Below are positions 9,812 through 19,123 of a stretch of 64,000 bases of DNA, in pieces. Where the stretch lies: contig LR594584.1 of NCBI GenBank assembly GCA_901538445.1, positions 2,407,738 to 2,471,737 of the forward strand. Direction: 5' to 3'. Numbering within the stretch: position 1 is the stretch's first letter; each line of letters starts with the position of its first letter. Both the position numbers and the translations under genes were made by a program. The notes under the pieces are model-generated. The model saw nothing but the letters and a program-made list of their open reading frames with translations. It was not told the origin of the DNA and did no database searches. The stretch comes from Gemmataceae bacterium. Its GTDB lineage: Bacteria; Planctomycetota; Planctomycetia; Gemmatales; Gemmataceae.

Positions 9812-11044
9812 ATGCGCCCCGCACTCCTCGCCGGGCTGGTGTCGCTCGTCGCCCCGACACTCGCCGCCGCACAACCCCCGGCCGGGCCGTACCTCGCGAC
9901 CGTGGCGGACGCCGGGACCAAGCTCCGGGCCGGGCCGAGCGACAAGTTCCCCGAGACGGCCACGCTCACCAAGGGCTACCAGCTCGTCGTGGACCACGAG
10001 GAGGACGGCTGGCTCGCCGTGCAGGACGTGCCGGGCCGCGTTACCGCCTTCAGTTGGGTTCAAACTCAGTTCATCAAGTTCGAAGAGGGCGGCCCGCTCT
10101 CGCAACTGGCCGAAGTCGCAGAGGACGGCACGACCCTCCGGGCCGGACAAATTGGACTCGCACAGCCCTTGCCGGTTCAGAAGGCGAAGGTACCCGGCGG
10201 GACGATCCTCACGGTGATCGGGAAGGGCGTGAAGTTCGAGGGCAAGACGTGGTACCCGGTGGTGCCGCCGCCCGGCGACTTCCGCTACCTGCCGAAGCAG
10301 GCGGTGAACTACGAGAAGCCTGCGGCCGCAGCGTTCACGGTCCGCGACTCGGTGCCGGAGAAGAGCCTGCCGCCGGTGGTCGCGGCCGGCGCGACGGGCG
10401 CGTCTCCCGCTCCGGGCGGGTCCACGAGCGTGCTGTCCCCGCCCTCGGGGGGACAGGGCACGCCAACGGGCCGCCCTCCGGTGCAGAACCCGCTGTGGGC
10501 GCAGGCCGAGGCCGCCGAGCGCGACGGCCGCCTCGACGACGCCGAGAAGATCTACTTCCAGCTCGCCCGCACGATGAACGAGCCGGGCGGCGACCACGAC
10601 ATCGCCAACCTGTGCTACACGCGCATCCACGCGATCCGCGAGCGGAAGCGGACCGGCGGGCCGTACCCGAGCCCGGTGCCGCCCGCGTCGCCGCCGACCC
10701 CGAGCAACTCGCCGACCCGCCCGACCTCGCTGCCGCCCGACCGCGAGCGCCCCGCCCCCGCGCCCGGCATCCCACCCGCCCCGGCCGCCGTCGAGCCGAA
10801 GGACGAGCGGGGGAACTGGACCGGTCCCGGCCGGCTCGTCACCTCGCCGCTGGCGATCGACGGCCGCCGCACCTACGCGCTCGAAACCAGCTCCGGCGTG
10901 GTGTCGCACTACATCGTGGCGGGGCCGGGGGTGGACCTGGACCGGTTCGCGAACAGGAAGGTGGACGTGTACGGGGTGAGTTCGACCCGCCGCGACCTGA
11001 AGCGGCCGTTGGTCGTCGCGACCGCGGCCGAACCGGCGCAGTGA
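9812..11044 (+). CDS. Secreted SH3-like domain protein
   Basis: ATG 9812 with signal peptide MRPALLAGLVSLVAPTLAAAQ, then ATVADAGTKLRAGPSDKFPETATLTKGYQLVVDHEEDGWLAV (bacterial SH3-type), Pro-rich linker. Confidence 0.75.
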   Translation: MRPALLAGLVSLVAPTLAAAQPPAGPYLATVADAGTKLRAGPSDKFPETATLTKGYQLVVDHEEDGWLAVQDVPGRVTAFSWVQTQFIKFEEGGPLSQLAEVAEDGTTLRAGQIGLAQPLPVQKAKVPGGTILTVIGKGVKFEGKTWYPVVPPPGDFRYLPKQAVNYEKPAAAAFTVRDSVPEKSLPPVVAAGATGASPAPGGSTSVLSPPSGGQGTPTGRPPVQNPLWAQAEAAERDGRLDDAEKIYFQLARTMNEPGGDHDIANLCYTRIHAIRERKRTGGPYPSPVPPASPPTPSNSPTRPTSLPPDRERPAPAPGIPPAPAAVEPKDERGNWTGPGRLVTSPLAIDGRRTYALETSSGVVSHYIVAGPGVDLDRFANRKVDVYGVSSTRRDLKRPLVVATAAEPAQ

Positions 11045-11062
11045 CCGGCCGCGTCAAACGAA

Positions 11063-11090
11063 AGAGCCCACCCGGGCTCGGGTGGGCTCT
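11063..11090. terminator. GC-rich hairpin at convergent junction (11-bp perfect stem)
   Basis: AGAGCCCACCC-GGGCTC-GGGTGGGCTCT. Confidence 0.75.
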
Positions 11091-11111
11091 CGTGCGTTCG
11101 GGGTCAGCCGA

Positions 11112-13145
11112 TCAGTGGTTGAGCATGAACTCGCTGCTGTTCAGCAGCGCCCAGAACACGTCCTGGTAGAACGTGACGTCGTCGTTGCTGCTGGCCCCGG
11201 GCACGACCTTGTTGTTGCCGCCCTTCGGGGGAACCTTGGCCTTCGGGACCGGCCCCTTGCCCGTGGTCGGGGCCGGGGGCGCGCCGCCCATGTCGATGAT
11301 CGCCTTCCCGAGGCGGACCTCCTCGAGCTTCGCGACCTCCTGCGGGGTCACGTGGCGGGTGAGGGTCATGAGGAACAGCTCGTCGTAGATCGCACGGGGG
11401 TTGGTCCCCTTCTTCTTCATGATGTCCTCGACGACGCCGCCGCTGCCCTTCTTGCCGGCCCCGACCTCGGCGTTGAGTTCGCGGCCGTTCATCATCAGCA
11501 GCGCCTGGACGACGGTGCCGTTGAACGTGACCTCGTTGCCCTCGTCGTCGCCGAAGTTCTGCGTGAGCCGGCCGGTCCACTGGCTCTTGAGCCGGTCGTA
11601 CTCCTTCTCGTCGCGGCGGGTCTCGGCCCGGGTCGCGACCGCGAGGGCGTCGAACAGCACCTCGGGCGACATGGCCTTGAGCTGCATCCGGGCGAAGAAC
11701 GGGTCGAACTTCTGGTCGGCGTAACCCTTGCTGGCGACGTGGCTGAGGCTGTACACGTCGCTGGAGCAGATCCACTCGAGGAGCTTCTTCGGGTCGTAGT
11801 TGTACTTCGCGAACTCCGCGGCGAGGTAGTCGAGCAGTTCGGGGTGGACGACCTCGTTGTTGCTGTTGAAGTCGTCGACCGACGGCTCCTTGTTGAGCCC
11901 GCGGCCGAACAGGTGGCCCCACATCCGGTTCACGAACGCCTTCGAGAAGTTGTCGTGCTCGGTGATCCACAGCCCGAGCACCTCCCGCCGGCTCATCTTC
12001 CCGAGCTTCGACGGGACCTCGCCGGACACGAGCTGCTTGCTGGAGAACTTGTCGCCGGCGGCGAACTGGACCATGTCGCGGAGCATCGCGGGCGCGGTGG
12101 CCGACTTCTGGCCGTCGCGGCGCTCGTACCGCACCATCCCCTTACCGAGGCCGGTGTCGTTGATGCCCATCATGTTCCACGCGGGCTCGTCGGTCAGTTG
12201 GAGCTGCGGGACGGCGGCGACCTCGCCGGTCTGGTTGTTCCGCATCACGGGGACGTTGGTGTTGCCGCTGCGGTTGGTCTGGCGGAAGAACCCGTTGATG
12301 CCCCAGAAGTCCGACTGCACGTACTCCTTGTTGAACGGGTGGTTGTGGCACTGCACGCACTGGGTCTTGACGCCCAGGAACAGGCGGGTGACCCGCGAGG
12401 TGATGGGGACGGCGTCGAACATGCCGTCCTTGCCCAGCTCCTCCCGCTCGCCGCGCTTCCGGGCGTCGGCGTCCACGAGCGGGTCGCCCAGGTGGCGCAG
12501 CACGAACACGACGGCGTTGTTCTCGGCGGTCCGGCCCTTCGCCCCGACGACCTTCTGGACGAGGACGTTCCACGGGGTGCCGTCCGGGAACTCGCGGTTG
12601 CCGCCGAACTGGTCGGTGAGCCACACCCGGAACTGCTCGCGGTACTGCGGGTGGGTGTTGCTGCGGGACAGCATCCAGTTGGTCCACAGTTCGGCGAAGT
12701 TCGCGGCGTAGGCGTCGCGGTAGTCGAGGCCGCCCTTGGGCATCTTGAGGCCGCTGATCGCGGTCACCGGCTTGCCGGACTGGTCCTTCGGGGAGTACGC
12801 GGTGTCGTTGAGCAACCGGTGGACGAGCTTGGCCCGCTTGTTGCCGGCCTTGTCCATCTCGAAGTCGGAGATCTCCTCCGGCGTCGGGATGCGCCCGATC
12901 AGGTCGATGAAGGCGCGCCGCATGAACTCGAGGTCGGTGGACTTGTCGGCCGGCTTCTTGACCCCCGAGTCCTCCCACCCCTTGGCGATCAGTTCGTTGA
13001 TCTTCTGGACCTGGGGCGAGCCGCCGCCGGCGGCCGGTGCGGGCTGCGCCTTGGCGGCGTCCTTTGTGGCCTGGGCGGCGGCGGGGCTCGTTGAGCCCCA
13101 CAGCAGGCCGGCCGCGAGTGCGGCCGTGAGGGGTAGACGAATCAT
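11112..13145 (-). CDS. DUF1549/DUF1553 domain-containing protein
   Basis: Signal peptide; FMRRAFIDLIGRIPTPEEISDF (DUF1549), KTQCVQCHNHPFNKEYVQSDFWGINGFFRQT, NRMWGHLFGRGLNKEPSVDDF...HPELLDYLAAEFAKYNYDPKKLLEWICSSDVYSLSH (DUF1553). Confidence 0.93.
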   Translation of the reverse strand: MIRLPLTAALAAGLLWGSTSPAAAQATKDAAKAQPAPAAGGGSPQVQKINELIAKGWEDSGVKKPADKSTDLEFMRRAFIDLIGRIPTPEEISDFEMDKAGNKRAKLVHRLLNDTAYSPKDQSGKPVTAISGLKMPKGGLDYRDAYAANFAELWTNWMLSRSNTHPQYREQFRVWLTDQFGGNREFPDGTPWNVLVQKVVGAKGRTAENNAVVFVLRHLGDPLVDADARKRGEREELGKDGMFDAVPITSRVTRLFLGVKTQCVQCHNHPFNKEYVQSDFWGINGFFRQTNRSGNTNVPVMRNNQTGEVAAVPQLQLTDEPAWNMMGINDTGLGKGMVRYERRDGQKSATAPAMLRDMVQFAAGDKFSSKQLVSGEVPSKLGKMSRREVLGLWITEHDNFSKAFVNRMWGHLFGRGLNKEPSVDDFNSNNEVVHPELLDYLAAEFAKYNYDPKKLLEWICSSDVYSLSHVASKGYADQKFDPFFARMQLKAMSPEVLFDALAVATRAETRRDEKEYDRLKSQWTGRLTQNFGDDEGNEVTFNGTVVQALLMMNGRELNAEVGAGKKGSGGVVEDIMKKKGTNPRAIYDELFLMTLTRHVTPQEVAKLEEVRLGKAIIDMGGAPPAPTTGKGPVPKAKVPPKGGNNKVVPGASSNDDVTFYQDVFWALLNSSEFMLNH

Positions 13146-13391
13146 CCGGTCTTCTCCCGTTGCTGGTAGGCCCCGAGGGGGAGGGGCTGGGACGGCGTGC
13201 CTGGCGCTGGCTTGAGTGTGTTGGGTGTAGTCTAAACCGCCGCCGCCGGAGCCGTCTACAATTTTCCCGGCGGGGCAGTCGCGGACTCTCCCAACCTCTG
13301 AGACGCACCGGCACCGCGGCGCGTTCCCAAACTCGCGGACTTCACTCCCTCAACCCCCGGAACCGCGAACGGTTTCGCCCCTGGAGAGCGG

Positions 13392-13772
13392 ATGCACGGC
13401 TTCAACTTGAGGCGGGTCGCGGAGTACATCCGCCGGGCCGACACCGAGGAACTCCTCGACCGGGTCACCGTCTACCGCGAGGGGATGGAGCCCGCGGCGC
13501 TCGACCTCATGGAGGGCGAACTCGACCGCCGCGGGGTCGGGCGCGACGAGATCGCCCGCCACGGGGAGGAGCGGTGGGCTGAGGCGATCCGTCTCCCGGA
13601 CGGAACCGCACTGCGGTGCAGCTTTTGCAGCCGGCCCGCCGTCGCGCGGAACCGCGGCTGGCACCGGGTCTTCGGTGTGCTGCCGGTGTTCCCGCGGCTG
13701 TTCGCGGCCTGCGGGGTTCACGCGCCGGGTCGGCCCGGGGGCGCGAACCCGCCGCCGGATTCCGGGTCTTGA
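13392..13772 (+). CDS. Hypothetical protein with CxxC
   Basis: ATG ORF, 126 aa: MHGFNLRRVAEYIRRADTEELLDRVTVYREGMEPAALDLMEGELDRRGVG...LRCSFCSRPA. Confidence 0.6.
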   Translation: MHGFNLRRVAEYIRRADTEELLDRVTVYREGMEPAALDLMEGELDRRGVGRDEIARHGEERWAEAIRLPDGTALRCSFCSRPAVARNRGWHRVFGVLPVFPRLFAACGVHAPGRPGGANPPPDSGS

Positions 13773-13803
13773 GGGCGGAGCCCACCGACCGCGGAGTTCA
13801 CCC

Positions 13804-14133
13804 GTGTCACGGACCAAGCGAGACGTTCGCCGCCGCTTCCGGGACGCCGTCTTCGTGCGCGACGGCTTCGCGTGCCGCGTGTGCGGGTTCGCCTCCACGC
13901 CGGAGCGGGCCGACGCTGATCTTGATGCCCACCACATTACCGACCGCCACGAGATGCCCAACGGCGGGTACGTCGCCGAGAACGGCATCGCACTTTGTGC
14001 GGCGTGCCACCTCAATGCGGAGGCCCACCACCGCGGCGACCCGGTGCCGCCCGGGTTCGCGCCCGCCGAACTGTACGCGCTGGTCGGGTCGAGCACCGAA
14101 CGCGCCCAAGCCGCGAGCGAGGCCCTGGGATGA
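13804..14133 (+). CDS. HNH endonuclease
   Basis: GTG start 13804; VSRTKRDVRRRFRDAVFVRDGFACRVCGF...DAHHITDRHEMPNGGYVAENGIALCAACHLNAE, zinc CxxC pairs plus HH. Confidence 0.8.
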   Translation: MSRTKRDVRRRFRDAVFVRDGFACRVCGFASTPERADADLDAHHITDRHEMPNGGYVAENGIALCAACHLNAEAHHRGDPVPPGFAPAELYALVGSSTERAQAASEALG

Positions 14134-14202
14134 GCCACGCATGTCCGGACACCGGACGGCGAGTAGGATAACCCCGTCCAGTTCGCCCCGGGAGTGGTGA
14201 CG

Positions 14203-15540
14203 ATGCCGTCCGACGCCTTGCCGCCGGGTCCGAAGGGGACGCTCATCGCGGGGAACCTCCGCGAGTTCGCACGCGACCGCCTCGACTTCTATGTCAAGCT
14301 GGCCCGGGAGTACGGAGACCTGTCGAGCTTCCGGTTCGGCCCGTTCCGCCGCGTGTTCCTGGCGAACCACCCGGACCTGATCGAGCAGGTGCTGGTCACC
14401 GACGCGAAGCACTACATCAAGCACTTCGGCGCGCGGAACTACATGCCCGTGCTGGGCAACGGGCTGGTGACGAGCGAGGGCGACTTCTGGCTCCGGCAGC
14501 GGCGGCTGTCGCAACCGGCGTTCCTCAAGCAGCGGGTGCTCGACTACGCCCCGGTGATGACCGATCTGACCAACGCCATGCTCGCCCGGTGGCGGACCGG
14601 GACGGCGGTGAGCGTCCACACCGAGTTCGGCGCGCTGACGAGCGCGATCGCACTGAAGACGCTGTTCGGCCTCGACGACCCCGGCGACCGCGCCGCGTTC
14701 GTCGAGCGGCTCCGCGCCGCGTTCCTCCTGCTCACCGGCCGGTTCGAGAAGCTGGTGAACTTTCCCCTGTGGGTGCCGACGCCGCACAACGTCCGCATCC
14801 GGCGGGCGGTCGCACACCTCCGCAGGGTCGTGGACGGGTTCATCGCGACGGCCCGCGCCCGCAAGGAGCCCGGGAACGACCTCCTGTCGCGGCTCGTGGC
14901 GGCCCAGGACCACGACGGCTCGCGGATGACCGAGGACCAGATCCGCGACGAGGCGATGACGCTGTACCTCGCGGGCCACGAGACGACCGCCCTGACGCTG
15001 GCGTGGAGCTGGTTCCTGCTGGCGAAGCACCCGGACGCCGAGCGGAAGCTCGTCGAGGAGTGGGCCCGGGTGCTGGGCGGGCGAGCCCCGACGACCGACG
15101 ACCTGCACAACCTGCCGTACACCGACGCGGTTCTGGCCGAGTCGATGCGGGTGTACCCGGCGGTGTACCTGATTGGCCGCGAGGCGACAAAGGATCTGGA
15201 ACTCGGCGGCTACCGGGTGCGGAAGGGGTACACGGTGTTCATGAGCCAGTGGGTGACGCACCGCGACCCGCGGTACTTCGGTCCGGACCCCGACGCGTTC
15301 CGGCCGGAGCGGTGGCTCGACGGGCTGGCGAAACGGCTGCCCAAGTACGCGTACTTCCCGTTCGGGGGCGGCCCGCGGGTGTGCATCGGGAACACGTTCG
15401 CCCTGATGGAGGCGGCAATCATCCTGGCCACGGTCGGCCAGCGGTACCGGTTCACGGTGGACACCGAGGAGGTCGGCACCAACCCGCAGATCACGCTGCT
15501 GCCGGCCAACGGCATCCCGGCCACGCTCCAGGCGCGGTGA
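14203..15540 (+). CDS. Cytochrome P450
   Basis: AGHETTALTLAWSW (I helix), ESMRVYP (ExxR), FPFGGGPRVCIGNTFA (haem Cys loop); GGAG upstream of ATG 14203. Confidence 0.93.
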   Translation: MPSDALPPGPKGTLIAGNLREFARDRLDFYVKLAREYGDLSSFRFGPFRRVFLANHPDLIEQVLVTDAKHYIKHFGARNYMPVLGNGLVTSEGDFWLRQRRLSQPAFLKQRVLDYAPVMTDLTNAMLARWRTGTAVSVHTEFGALTSAIALKTLFGLDDPGDRAAFVERLRAAFLLLTGRFEKLVNFPLWVPTPHNVRIRRAVAHLRRVVDGFIATARARKEPGNDLLSRLVAAQDHDGSRMTEDQIRDEAMTLYLAGHETTALTLAWSWFLLAKHPDAERKLVEEWARVLGGRAPTTDDLHNLPYTDAVLAESMRVYPAVYLIGREATKDLELGGYRVRKGYTVFMSQWVTHRDPRYFGPDPDAFRPERWLDGLAKRLPKYAYFPFGGGPRVCIGNTFALMEAAIILATVGQRYRFTVDTEEVGTNPQITLLPANGIPATLQAR

Positions 15541-15557
15541 CGCCCCGGAAACGAACG

Positions 15558-15577
15558 CGGGGGGCTGACGCCCCCCG
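15558..15577. terminator. GC-rich hairpin at convergent junction (CGGGGGG-CTGACG-CCCCCCG)
   Basis: 7-bp perfect stem, 6-nt loop between 15540(+) and 15607(-) gene ends. Confidence 0.6.
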
Positions 15578-15606
15578 ATCGCCCGTCGTCGTGTCTCCGA
15601 CCCGAC

Positions 15607-15849
15607 TCACTTCACCAACGCCTTGACCTGCTCCTCGGTCACCTGCGTGAACGGCAGACCGATCTGGGTGCTGACCCAGCTCTGGATGGCCGGGGTGTAC
15701 GGGAACTTGCCCGCCTTGATGAGGCCGATCATGCGCTCCTCGCGGTTGGCCCGCTCCTTGCGCTTCAGGTGCCCGTTCTTGGTGCGGGAGATCGCGTGGT
15801 TGTCGCGGATCCGGTCGTACCGGACGCGGGTGGACATTCGCTCTGCCAT
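15607..15849 (-). CDS. Small conserved-looking basic hypothetical protein (80 aa), downstream of serS
   Basis: MAERMSTRVRYDRIRDNHAISRTKNGHLKRKERANREERMIGLIKAGKFPYTPAIQSWVSTQIGLPFTQVTEEQVKALVK; amino-acid composition more natural than out-of-frame ORFs. Confidence 0.7.
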   Translation of the reverse strand: MAERMSTRVRYDRIRDNHAISRTKNGHLKRKERANREERMIGLIKAGKFPYTPAIQSWVSTQIGLPFTQVTEEQVKALVK

Positions 15850-15927
15850 CGAATCAGCTCCAAATCGTCGAGAATTCGCAAGACTTATCAGGATACGAGC
15901 CGCAGCGACCGGCGGAAAGGCCGCCCG

Positions 15928-17223
15928 TCACTTCTTCCGCGGGGTGATGACGTCCTTGCCCACGAGCGGCCGCAGCACCTCAGGGATCACCACCGAGCCG
16001 TCGGCCTGCTGGTAGTGTTCGAGGATCGCCACGAGCGCCCGGGTGCATGCGACCGCGGTGCCGTTGAGCGTGTGGACGAACTTCGTCCCCTTGAACCCCT
16101 TACCCTTGTACCGCACCTTGAGCCGGCGGGCCTGGTAGTCGGTGCAGTTCGAGGTGCTGGTGATCTCCCCGTAGTCGCCGCCGGTGCCGCGGCCGGGCAT
16201 CCACGCCTCGAGGTCGTACTTGCGGTACGCCGGGCCGCCGAGGTCGCCGGTGCAGGTGTCGATGACGTGGAACGCCAGCCCAAGGCCCTTGAAGATCTCC
16301 TCCTCGATCGCGCGAATCTCCTGGTGCAGCGCCTCGCTCTGCTCGGGGGTGCAGAACGCGAACATCTCGACCTTCGTGAACTGGTGGACCCGGTACAGCC
16401 CGCGGGCGTCGCGGCCGGCGGCCCCGGCCTCGGTGCGGAAGCAGTGCGACAGGCCGACGTACCGCAGCGGGAGTTGCGCCTCCTCGAAAATCTGGTCGCG
16501 GTGCATGCCGCCGAGGGTGATCTCGGCCGTGGCGATCAGGCACAGGTCGGTGTCGGCGACCTTGTACACCTGCCGCGTGTCGGGGTTCGGGTCGCGGGGC
16601 TGGAATCCGATCCCTTCGAGCACCTCCACCCGGGCGAGGTCGGGGGTGATGACCGGCGTGTACCCGCGCTTCAGCACGGTCTGCATCGCGTACTGGACGA
16701 GCGCCATCTCGAGCAGCGCGGCCTCGTTCTTCAGGTAGTAGAACTTCTGGCCGGCGACCTTATTCCCCGCCTCGAAGTCGGCGAGGTCGAGCGCCTCGCA
16801 CAGCGCGACGTGGTCCTTCGGCTTGAAGTCGAACGCGCGCTTCTGGCCGAACTCGGCAACCACTTTGTTGGCGGCCGCGTCGCTCCCGACGGGCGCGTCG
16901 GGGTGCGTCATGTTCGGGATGACGACGAGGTTGGAAATCAGGTCGTCGCCGATGACCTTCAACTCGGCGTCGAGGATGCCGATCTCCTTGTCGAACTCCG
17001 CCGCCTGCGCCTTGAGTGCGACCCGCTGCTCCGGCGTCGCCTTGGCGAACTGGGCACTGACCGCGTTCTTCTGGGCCGCCGTGTCGCCGCGCTTCTTCTC
17101 CCACTCCTTGCGCTTCGCCTCGAACGCGACGACGCGGTCGACGGGGAACTCGGGGACGCCGCGGTTCCGGCAGTTCTCCTTCACCTTGTCGGCGTTGTCG
17201 CGGATGAAGTCGGCGTCGAGCAT
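15928..17223 (-). CDS. serS: Seryl-tRNA synthetase
   Basis: MLDADFIRDNADKVKENCRNRG...VGLSHCFRTEAGAAGRDARGLYRVHQFTKVEMFAFC...ITSTSNCTDYQARRLKVRY...LNGTAVACTRALVAILEHYQQADGSVVIPEVLRP. Confidence 0.97.
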   Translation of the reverse strand: MLDADFIRDNADKVKENCRNRGVPEFPVDRVVAFEAKRKEWEKKRGDTAAQKNAVSAQFAKATPEQRVALKAQAAEFDKEIGILDAELKVIGDDLISNLVVIPNMTHPDAPVGSDAAANKVVAEFGQKRAFDFKPKDHVALCEALDLADFEAGNKVAGQKFYYLKNEAALLEMALVQYAMQTVLKRGYTPVITPDLARVEVLEGIGFQPRDPNPDTRQVYKVADTDLCLIATAEITLGGMHRDQIFEEAQLPLRYVGLSHCFRTEAGAAGRDARGLYRVHQFTKVEMFAFCTPEQSEALHQEIRAIEEEIFKGLGLAFHVIDTCTGDLGGPAYRKYDLEAWMPGRGTGGDYGEITSTSNCTDYQARRLKVRYKGKGFKGTKFVHTLNGTAVACTRALVAILEHYQQADGSVVIPEVLRPLVGKDVITPRKK

Positions 17224-17307
17224 GTCACGTTCCAGTTGACGCGGGGGAGCCCCGGGAGCGACCGGGGCTGGTGTCGGGTGTAACGACCCCGAGCGGCCGT
17301 GCGGGGT

Positions 17308-17808
17308 TCACCAGACGGGCTTGTGGCCGAGCATTCTGCGGATCAGTGCGATCTGCCCGCAGTGGAGCATCTCGTGCAGCGGGGCGTACCGCAGCGAGGC
17401 GATCCGCGTGGTGTACAGCGGGTGCGGGATCAGCGGCTCGAGGTCGAGGTCCGCGTCGGGGTACACCGGCAGTTCCGCGAGCACCCGTGCGTGGACCCGG
17501 TCGAGCGCCGCCCGGATTTCGGCCGCGGGCGGGTAATCCGCAACCGGGCCGGGGGTCGAGCCGGCCCCGAACAACTTCATGTACGCGTCGACCGGGAACA
17601 GCGCCTCGTCCTCGGGCGCCCGCGGCCGCAGTCGGACCAGGCAGATGCGGTACTCGGTCAGCGCGAGGTGGCCGGCCTGCCAGGCGACGTGCGACACGCC
17701 GCCTGGAGGGACGGTGAACCAGTCCGCGAGCGGCACCGTGTCGAGCCGTTCGAGCGTGTAGCGCCGGACGAACCCGATCTGCTCCAGCGCTTCCGAGAGT
17801 CGCGACAT
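17308..17808 (-). CDS. DinB-family protein
   Basis: ATG 17808: MSRLSEALEQIGFVRRYTLERLDTVPLADWFTVPPGGVSHVAWQAGHLALTEYR...LHEMLHCGQIALIRRMLG (DinB four-helix His pattern). Confidence 0.75.
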   Translation of the reverse strand: MSRLSEALEQIGFVRRYTLERLDTVPLADWFTVPPGGVSHVAWQAGHLALTEYRICLVRLRPRAPEDEALFPVDAYMKLFGAGSTPGPVADYPPAAEIRAALDRVHARVLAELPVYPDADLDLEPLIPHPLYTTRIASLRYAPLHEMLHCGQIALIRRMLGHKPVW

Positions 17809-17819
17809 GGGAGTTCCGG

Positions 17820-18968
17820 TCACGGCCGTTGGTCGAGCGGGACGTACTTCTGGTCGTTCTTCCCGGTGAAGACCTGCTCGGGGCGGAAGATGCGGTTGCC
17901 CACGAGTTGCTCGGTCCAGTGGGCGAGCCACCCGGCGACGCGGGCGATGGCGAAGATCGGGGTGAACACGTCGGTCGGGATGCCGATCGCGGAGTACACG
18001 ACGCCGGAGTAGAAGTCGACGTTCGGGTAGATGCCCTTCGGCCCGTAGATGCCGGCGCACACCCGTTCGAGTTCCAGTGCCGTCTCGTAGCCCACGGGCC
18101 GGCTCGACTCGGCGAACATGTGCTCGGCGATCTCCTGGAGCACGGTCGCGCGGGCGTCCTTCACCTTGTAGACGCGGTGCCCGATCCCCATGACCTTGTA
18201 CTTCGGGTTCGCGGCGAGCTTGGCGTCGAGCCACGCCTTGACCTTCTCCGGCCCGCCGATCTCCTCGAACTGCCGCAGCGCCTCCTCGTTCGCCCCGCCG
18301 TGCAGCGGGCCGGACAGCGAGCCGATGGCCGAGGCGATGGTCTGGTACGGGTTGGCGAGGGTGGAGCCGGTGACGCGGGCGGTGAAGGTGCTGGCATTCA
18401 TCGTGTGCTCGGCGTGCAGGATGAGGCACGCGTCGAGCACCTTGCGGATCGCCGGGGTCGGCTCTTTACCGAACAGGAGGTAGTAGAAGTTCCCGGCGTG
18501 GTCCAGGTCGGGCCGCGGGTCGAGGATCTCGTCGCCCCGGCGCGTCCGGGCGAAGGCCGCGACGAGCGTGGGCATCGCGGCGATCAGCCGCACGGTCGCG
18601 TCCCAGTTCTTCGCGGGGTTGGTGACCGTGTGGCACGGGTAGAACATGCCGAGCGAGGCGACCGCGGCGTGCAGGGCGTCCATCGGGTGCCCGTCGCCGG
18701 GCATGTTGCGGATGATGTCTTTCAGCCGGAAGTGGATCGACCGCCGCTGCCGCAACTCGCGGTCGAAGTCCGCGAGTTCCTTCTGGGTCGGGAGCGCGCC
18801 CTTGATGAGGAGCCACGACACTTCTTCGAAGCTGCTCTCCTTGGCGAGCACCTCGACCGGGATCCCGCGGTACTCCAGCACCGCCTTCTTGCCGTCGAGG
18901 AAGCTCACCGCGGACTTGGCGGCCGGGACGTCTTCGAGGCCCGGTTTGTAATCGGCGTCGGTGCTCAT
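17820..18968 (-). CDS. gltA: Citrate synthase
   Basis: YRGIPVEVLAKESSFEEVSWLLIKGALPT...LHAEHTMNASTFTARVTGSTLANPYQTIASAIGSLSGPLHGGANE...GIGHRVYKVKDARA...FYSGVVYSAIGIPTDVFTPIFAIARVAGWLAHW. Confidence 0.96.
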   Translation of the reverse strand: MSTDADYKPGLEDVPAAKSAVSFLDGKKAVLEYRGIPVEVLAKESSFEEVSWLLIKGALPTQKELADFDRELRQRRSIHFRLKDIIRNMPGDGHPMDALHAAVASLGMFYPCHTVTNPAKNWDATVRLIAAMPTLVAAFARTRRGDEILDPRPDLDHAGNFYYLLFGKEPTPAIRKVLDACLILHAEHTMNASTFTARVTGSTLANPYQTIASAIGSLSGPLHGGANEEALRQFEEIGGPEKVKAWLDAKLAANPKYKVMGIGHRVYKVKDARATVLQEIAEHMFAESSRPVGYETALELERVCAGIYGPKGIYPNVDFYSGVVYSAIGIPTDVFTPIFAIARVAGWLAHWTEQLVGNRIFRPEQVFTGKNDQKYVPLDQRP

Positions 18969-19123
18969 GGTCGGACGGCTCCGGCAGCGTTCGGGGCGGG
19001 GTTACGGGAAATGTATGGGCCGCGTCCGCGGTCGTCAGTGGGGCTCACGGTTTCGCGGGCACCCCGCTGCGGCGGCCCGCCCGGCCCGTACAACAACCGC
19101 CCCGACGCACACGAGGAGCGGTC

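Noticed and set aside
11082-13094. 670-aa plus-strand ORF opposite the DUF1549/DUF1553 gene
   Set aside because: Antisense frame rich in L/V/E/R; no motifs.
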